Under the pieces are notes generated by a model, which was not told the DNA's origin, made no database searches, and saw only the letters and a list, made by a program, of their open reading frames with translations. Made by a program: the position numbers and the translations under genes. From Candidatus Eiseniibacteriota bacterium (GTDB taxonomy: Bacteria; Eisenbacteria; RBG-16-71-46), in NCBI GenBank assembly GCA_005893365.1, contig VBPB01000036.1, positions 1 to 9,010 on the forward strand: DNA of 9,010 nt, written 5' to 3'. Positions 7,299 through 9,010 of the stretch are shown one piece after another (position 1 is the first letter of the stretch; each line of letters starts with the position of its first letter).

Positions 7299-8098
7299 GC
7301 GGCGAAGATGAACCGGAACAGGACGTTGGCCAGCACGTAGTCGCTGATCAGCACCAGCACGCACGAGGCCACGACCGCGTGCGTGGTCGCGAGCCCCACG
7401 CCCTCGGCGCCGCCCTCGGTCGCGAACCCGTGGAAGCAGCCCATCGTGCCGATGATGCCGCCGAAGAAGAACGACTTGATCAGCCCGGACCACAGGTCCT
7501 TCATCAGGAAGAAGTCCTTCAAGCTCTGCGTGTAGGTGTGCGACGAGACGCCGATCGAGGTGATGGCCACCACGTAGCCGCCGAAGATGGCGATGGCATC
7601 CGAGAAGATGGTGATGATCGGCAGCATGATCACCGCCGCCACCACCCGCGGCACCACCAGGTAGCGCACCGGATGGATGGCCATCGCCCGCAGTGCGTCG
7701 ATCTGCTCGGTCACCTTCATGGTGCCCAGCTCGGCCGCGATCGAGGCGCCCACGCGGCCGCCGATCACGAGGGCGGTCAGCACCGGGCCCAGCTCGATGA
7801 TGACCGAGCGCAGGATGACCGAGCCCAGGTAGCGCATCGGCACCACGGCGGTGAACTGGTAGGCCGCCTGCACCGCCGCGACCGCGCCGGTGAACAGGCT
7901 CACCACCACCACCAGCCACAGCGAGCCCACGCCGATGGCGTTCATCTGCTGGACGAGGCGGCCGAACGAGCGCAGCCCGGGGATCAGGAACCGCACCACG
8001 TCGCGCAGCATCAGCGTGACGCGGCCGACCTCGGCGACCCAGTCGAACGCCCGCCGCCGCACGAACCGGACGCCGCGCGCGGGGAGGAAGTCCTCCAT
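7295..8098 (-). CDS. mlaE: MlaE-family ABC transporter permease (phospholipid trafficking)
   Basis: This 267-residue integral membrane protein is the permease of an Mla/MCE ABC system, which moves phospholipids between inner and outer membranes to keep outer-membrane lipid asymmetry. The family signature is clear at residues 103-138: ELGPVLTALVIGGRVGAS, then AAELGTMKVTEQIDALRAM. About five hydrophobic segments are visible, near residues 57-78, 92-114, 147-180, 205-222 and 241-264, and the N-terminus (1-40) looks like an amphipathic helix, as usual for MlaE. The length fits the family (about 260). The ATG at 8096-8098 comes 3 bases after the dnaB stop, so translation is probably coupled to dnaB. 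The gene ends in a TGA that overlaps the mlaF ATG by 4 bases, the normal permease-ATPase pairing. Direction of lipid flow is not decided by sequence. Confidence 0.95.
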   Translation of the reverse strand: MEDFLPARGVRFVRRRAFDWVAEVGRVTLMLRDVVRFLIPGLRSFGRLVQQMNAIGVGSLWLVVVVSLFTGAVAAVQAAYQFTAVVPMRYLGSVILRSVIIELGPVLTALVIGGRVGASIAAELGTMKVTEQIDALRAMAIHPVRYLVVPRVVAAVIMLPIITIFSDAIAIFGGYVVAITSIGVSSHTYTQSLKDFFLMKDLWSGLIKSFFFGGIIGTMGCFHGFATEGGAEGVGLATTHAVVASCVLVLISDYVLANVLFRFIFAA

Positions 8099-8101
8099 CG
8101 G

Positions 8102-9010
8102 CTAGAAGTCCGGCTCGGTCTCGCCCACCATCATCGGGCTGTAGGGCACGAACTTGGTGAACTCACGCAGGAAGGTGAGCGTCACGTCGCCGGTCGGGCC
8201 GTTGCGCTGCTTGGCGATGATGATGGTGGCCTTGCCCTTGAGCGCCGGATCGTCGGGCTTGTAGTACTCCTCGCGGAACACGAACAGCACGACGTCCGAG
8301 TCCTGCTCGACGCTGTTATGGGCAACGATGCCGTTGGCGATGAAGTTGTGTGTTCCGGACACCGTCGCGTCGAAGACCGGTTCTTCTCCCCTTGGCTCGA
8401 TCGAGAGGATCGTGTCCCAGAAGACATCCGATTCGGCCAGGCAATGCAGATCCGGCTCATCGAGGGCCGTAGAGACCGCTGCCAATCGCTCGCGACTCGG
8501 GGCGTGCTTGTAGAGCACCGAACCGTTGTAGGCCCTCCCGAGATGTTTCGCCATCCCACGCGTCGTCACACCATGGACCAACATGCTCGCCCTCACCGTG
8601 TCCCAAACTTCGACCGGCACGGTGTCCAGGTTCGTATTCGAGGTCAGCGACCGGAGGTACGCGGCCACGGGCTCCACCTGCTCCCCGCGCGCTCCGTGGA
8701 TACCGATGTCCTCCAGGAACCGCAGCTGATTCTCGGCCGCGTAGAGGTCCACACGATGGAGTGGGCGGTGGACGCCCTGAGCGAAGGTCTTGATGCGGCC
8801 CAGGATCCCGAAACGAAGCAGGAGCGACTGCAGGTCCAGGATCATGCGCATGCTCGTGGAGCAATAGTAGAGGCGCGCCTGGCGTCCATCGCCGAGCCAG
8901 AGGCTTCCATCGGTCGCCCACAGGTGCCGGATGAACAACGCCACCTGATCGAACGGAAGCGTGAACACATCTCCGGGGATGAACTTCTCGTGGCTCCGAA
9001 GCCCGTTCAA
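8102..9010 (-). CDS. dnaB: Replicative DNA helicase DnaB, C-terminal part with in-frame intein (5' end outside window)
   Basis: This is the 3' portion of the replicative helicase gene, which unwinds DNA ahead of the replisome as a hexamer. The visible frame encodes 302 residues. The last 70 (codons 8105-8314) are the DnaB C-terminus: SVEQDSD matches the SIEQDAD segment of the helicase H4 region, and AKQRNGPTG is the conserved basic-finger segment of DnaB-type RecA folds. The 232 residues before it are not helicase but the C-terminal part of an intein (8315-9010), which must splice out to give working DnaB. The frame is open at the window edge; the TTG at 9008-9010 is just a leucine codon inside the intein, not a start. 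The stop is TAG at 8102-8104, and mlaE begins 3 bases later. The N-terminal DnaB domain, the Walker motifs and the intein start lie upstream of the window. The identity is secure from the C-terminal extein. Confidence 0.95.
   Translation of the reverse strand: MNGLRSHEKFIPGDVFTLPFDQVALFIRHLWATDGSLWLGDGRQARLYYCSTSMRMILDLQSLLLRFGILGRIKTFAQGVHRPLHRVDLYAAENQLRFLEDIGIHGARGEQVEPVAAYLRSLTSNTNLDTVPVEVWDTVRASMLVHGVTTRGMAKHLGRAYNGSVLYKHAPSRERLAAVSTALDEPDLHCLAESDVFWDTILSIEPRGEEPVFDATVSGTHNFIANGIVAHNSVEQDSDVVLFVFREEYYKPDDPALKGKATIIIAKQRNGPTGDVTLTFLREFTKFVPYSPMMVGETEPDF
8315..9010 (-). mobile_element. DnaB intein, C-terminal part, with LAGLIDADG-type endonuclease region (partial)
   Basis: This in-frame protein intron ends at the Asn codon 8315-8317 and is followed by Ser (8312-8314), the expected +1 nucleophile. 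The closing motif PVFDATVSGTHNFIANGIVAHN-type block (residues 211-232 of the visible part) carries the intein F and G blocks, with His-Asn before Ser. Near the upstream end, ALFIRHLWATDGSLW (residues 24-38) fits a LAGLIDADG/DOD motif, as does the following RFGILG helix region, so a homing endonuclease domain is or was present. Only one such motif is visible; the other and the splicing N-terminus (block A) should lie beyond position 9010. Residues 150-180 (MAKHLG through PSRERL) may be a small DNA-binding subdomain, which is inference. The insertion point, just before S-V-E-Q-D, is the same as that of the known Synechocystis DnaB intein, recalled from the literature. GC is about 61% at 8341-8640 against about 71% in gltX, which supports separate ancestry. 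Whether splicing or cleavage still works cannot be told here. Confidence 0.92.

Noticed and set aside
7299..7919. Longer N-terminal extension of mlaF running back through mlaE
   Set aside because: The extension is His/Arg/Gly-rich and out of frame with mlaE; ABC-ATPase homology begins at the ATG 7296-7298, which has the ATGA overlap.
1..9010. CRISPR array, tRNA, insertion sequence, defence or secondary-metabolite locus
   Set aside because: No regular repeat-spacer pattern, transposase, terminal inverted repeats or tRNA-like fold was seen; the intergenic space is too small for these and every coding region is assigned to a housekeeping family.

Overview
The window is a high-GC bacterial stretch. 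Hand counts give about 71% GC at 2101-2400 (gltX) and about 61% at 8341-8640 (the intein). Every supported gene lies on the minus strand, so transcription runs from position 9010 towards 1. The host looks like a diderm bacterium with peptidoglycan and the MEP isoprenoid pathway, because Mla-type lipid transport genes, ispD/ispF and ddl are all present. The order dnaB-mlaE-mlaF-mlaD-radA-ispD-ispF-gltX-ddl at this GC recalls Gemmatimonadota or similar soil phyla, but that is an impression from memory, not a demonstrated assignment.

In transcription order: the 3' end of dnaB (replicative helicase), interrupted by an intein whose 5' part lies beyond position 9010; mlaE (permease), mlaF (ATPase) and mlaD (MCE protein) of a phospholipid-trafficking ABC system; radA (recombination and repair ATPase); ispD and ispF (two MEP-pathway enzymes); gltX (glutamyl-tRNA synthetase); a D-Ala-D-Ala ligase (ddl) split by a frame break; and the 5' part of an M42 family metallopeptidase that leaves the window at position 1.

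The genes are packed like one operon. Three junctions are 4-base ATGA overlaps (mlaE/mlaF, radA/ispD, gltX/ddl), and the other gaps are 1 to 31 bases. No stretch near 300 bases lacks a gene, and I see no internal terminator, promoter, tRNA, CRISPR or insertion sequence. The unit joins replication and repair (DnaB, RadA) with envelope building (lipid transport, isoprenoid precursors for the undecaprenyl carrier, D-Ala-D-Ala), plus tRNA charging and a peptidase.

The two features that stand out are the DnaB intein, with homing-endonuclease remains and lower GC than its surroundings, and the broken ddl reading frame beside a 10-base tandem repeat. I found no convincing undescribed system; the other genes are recognisable housekeeping families.
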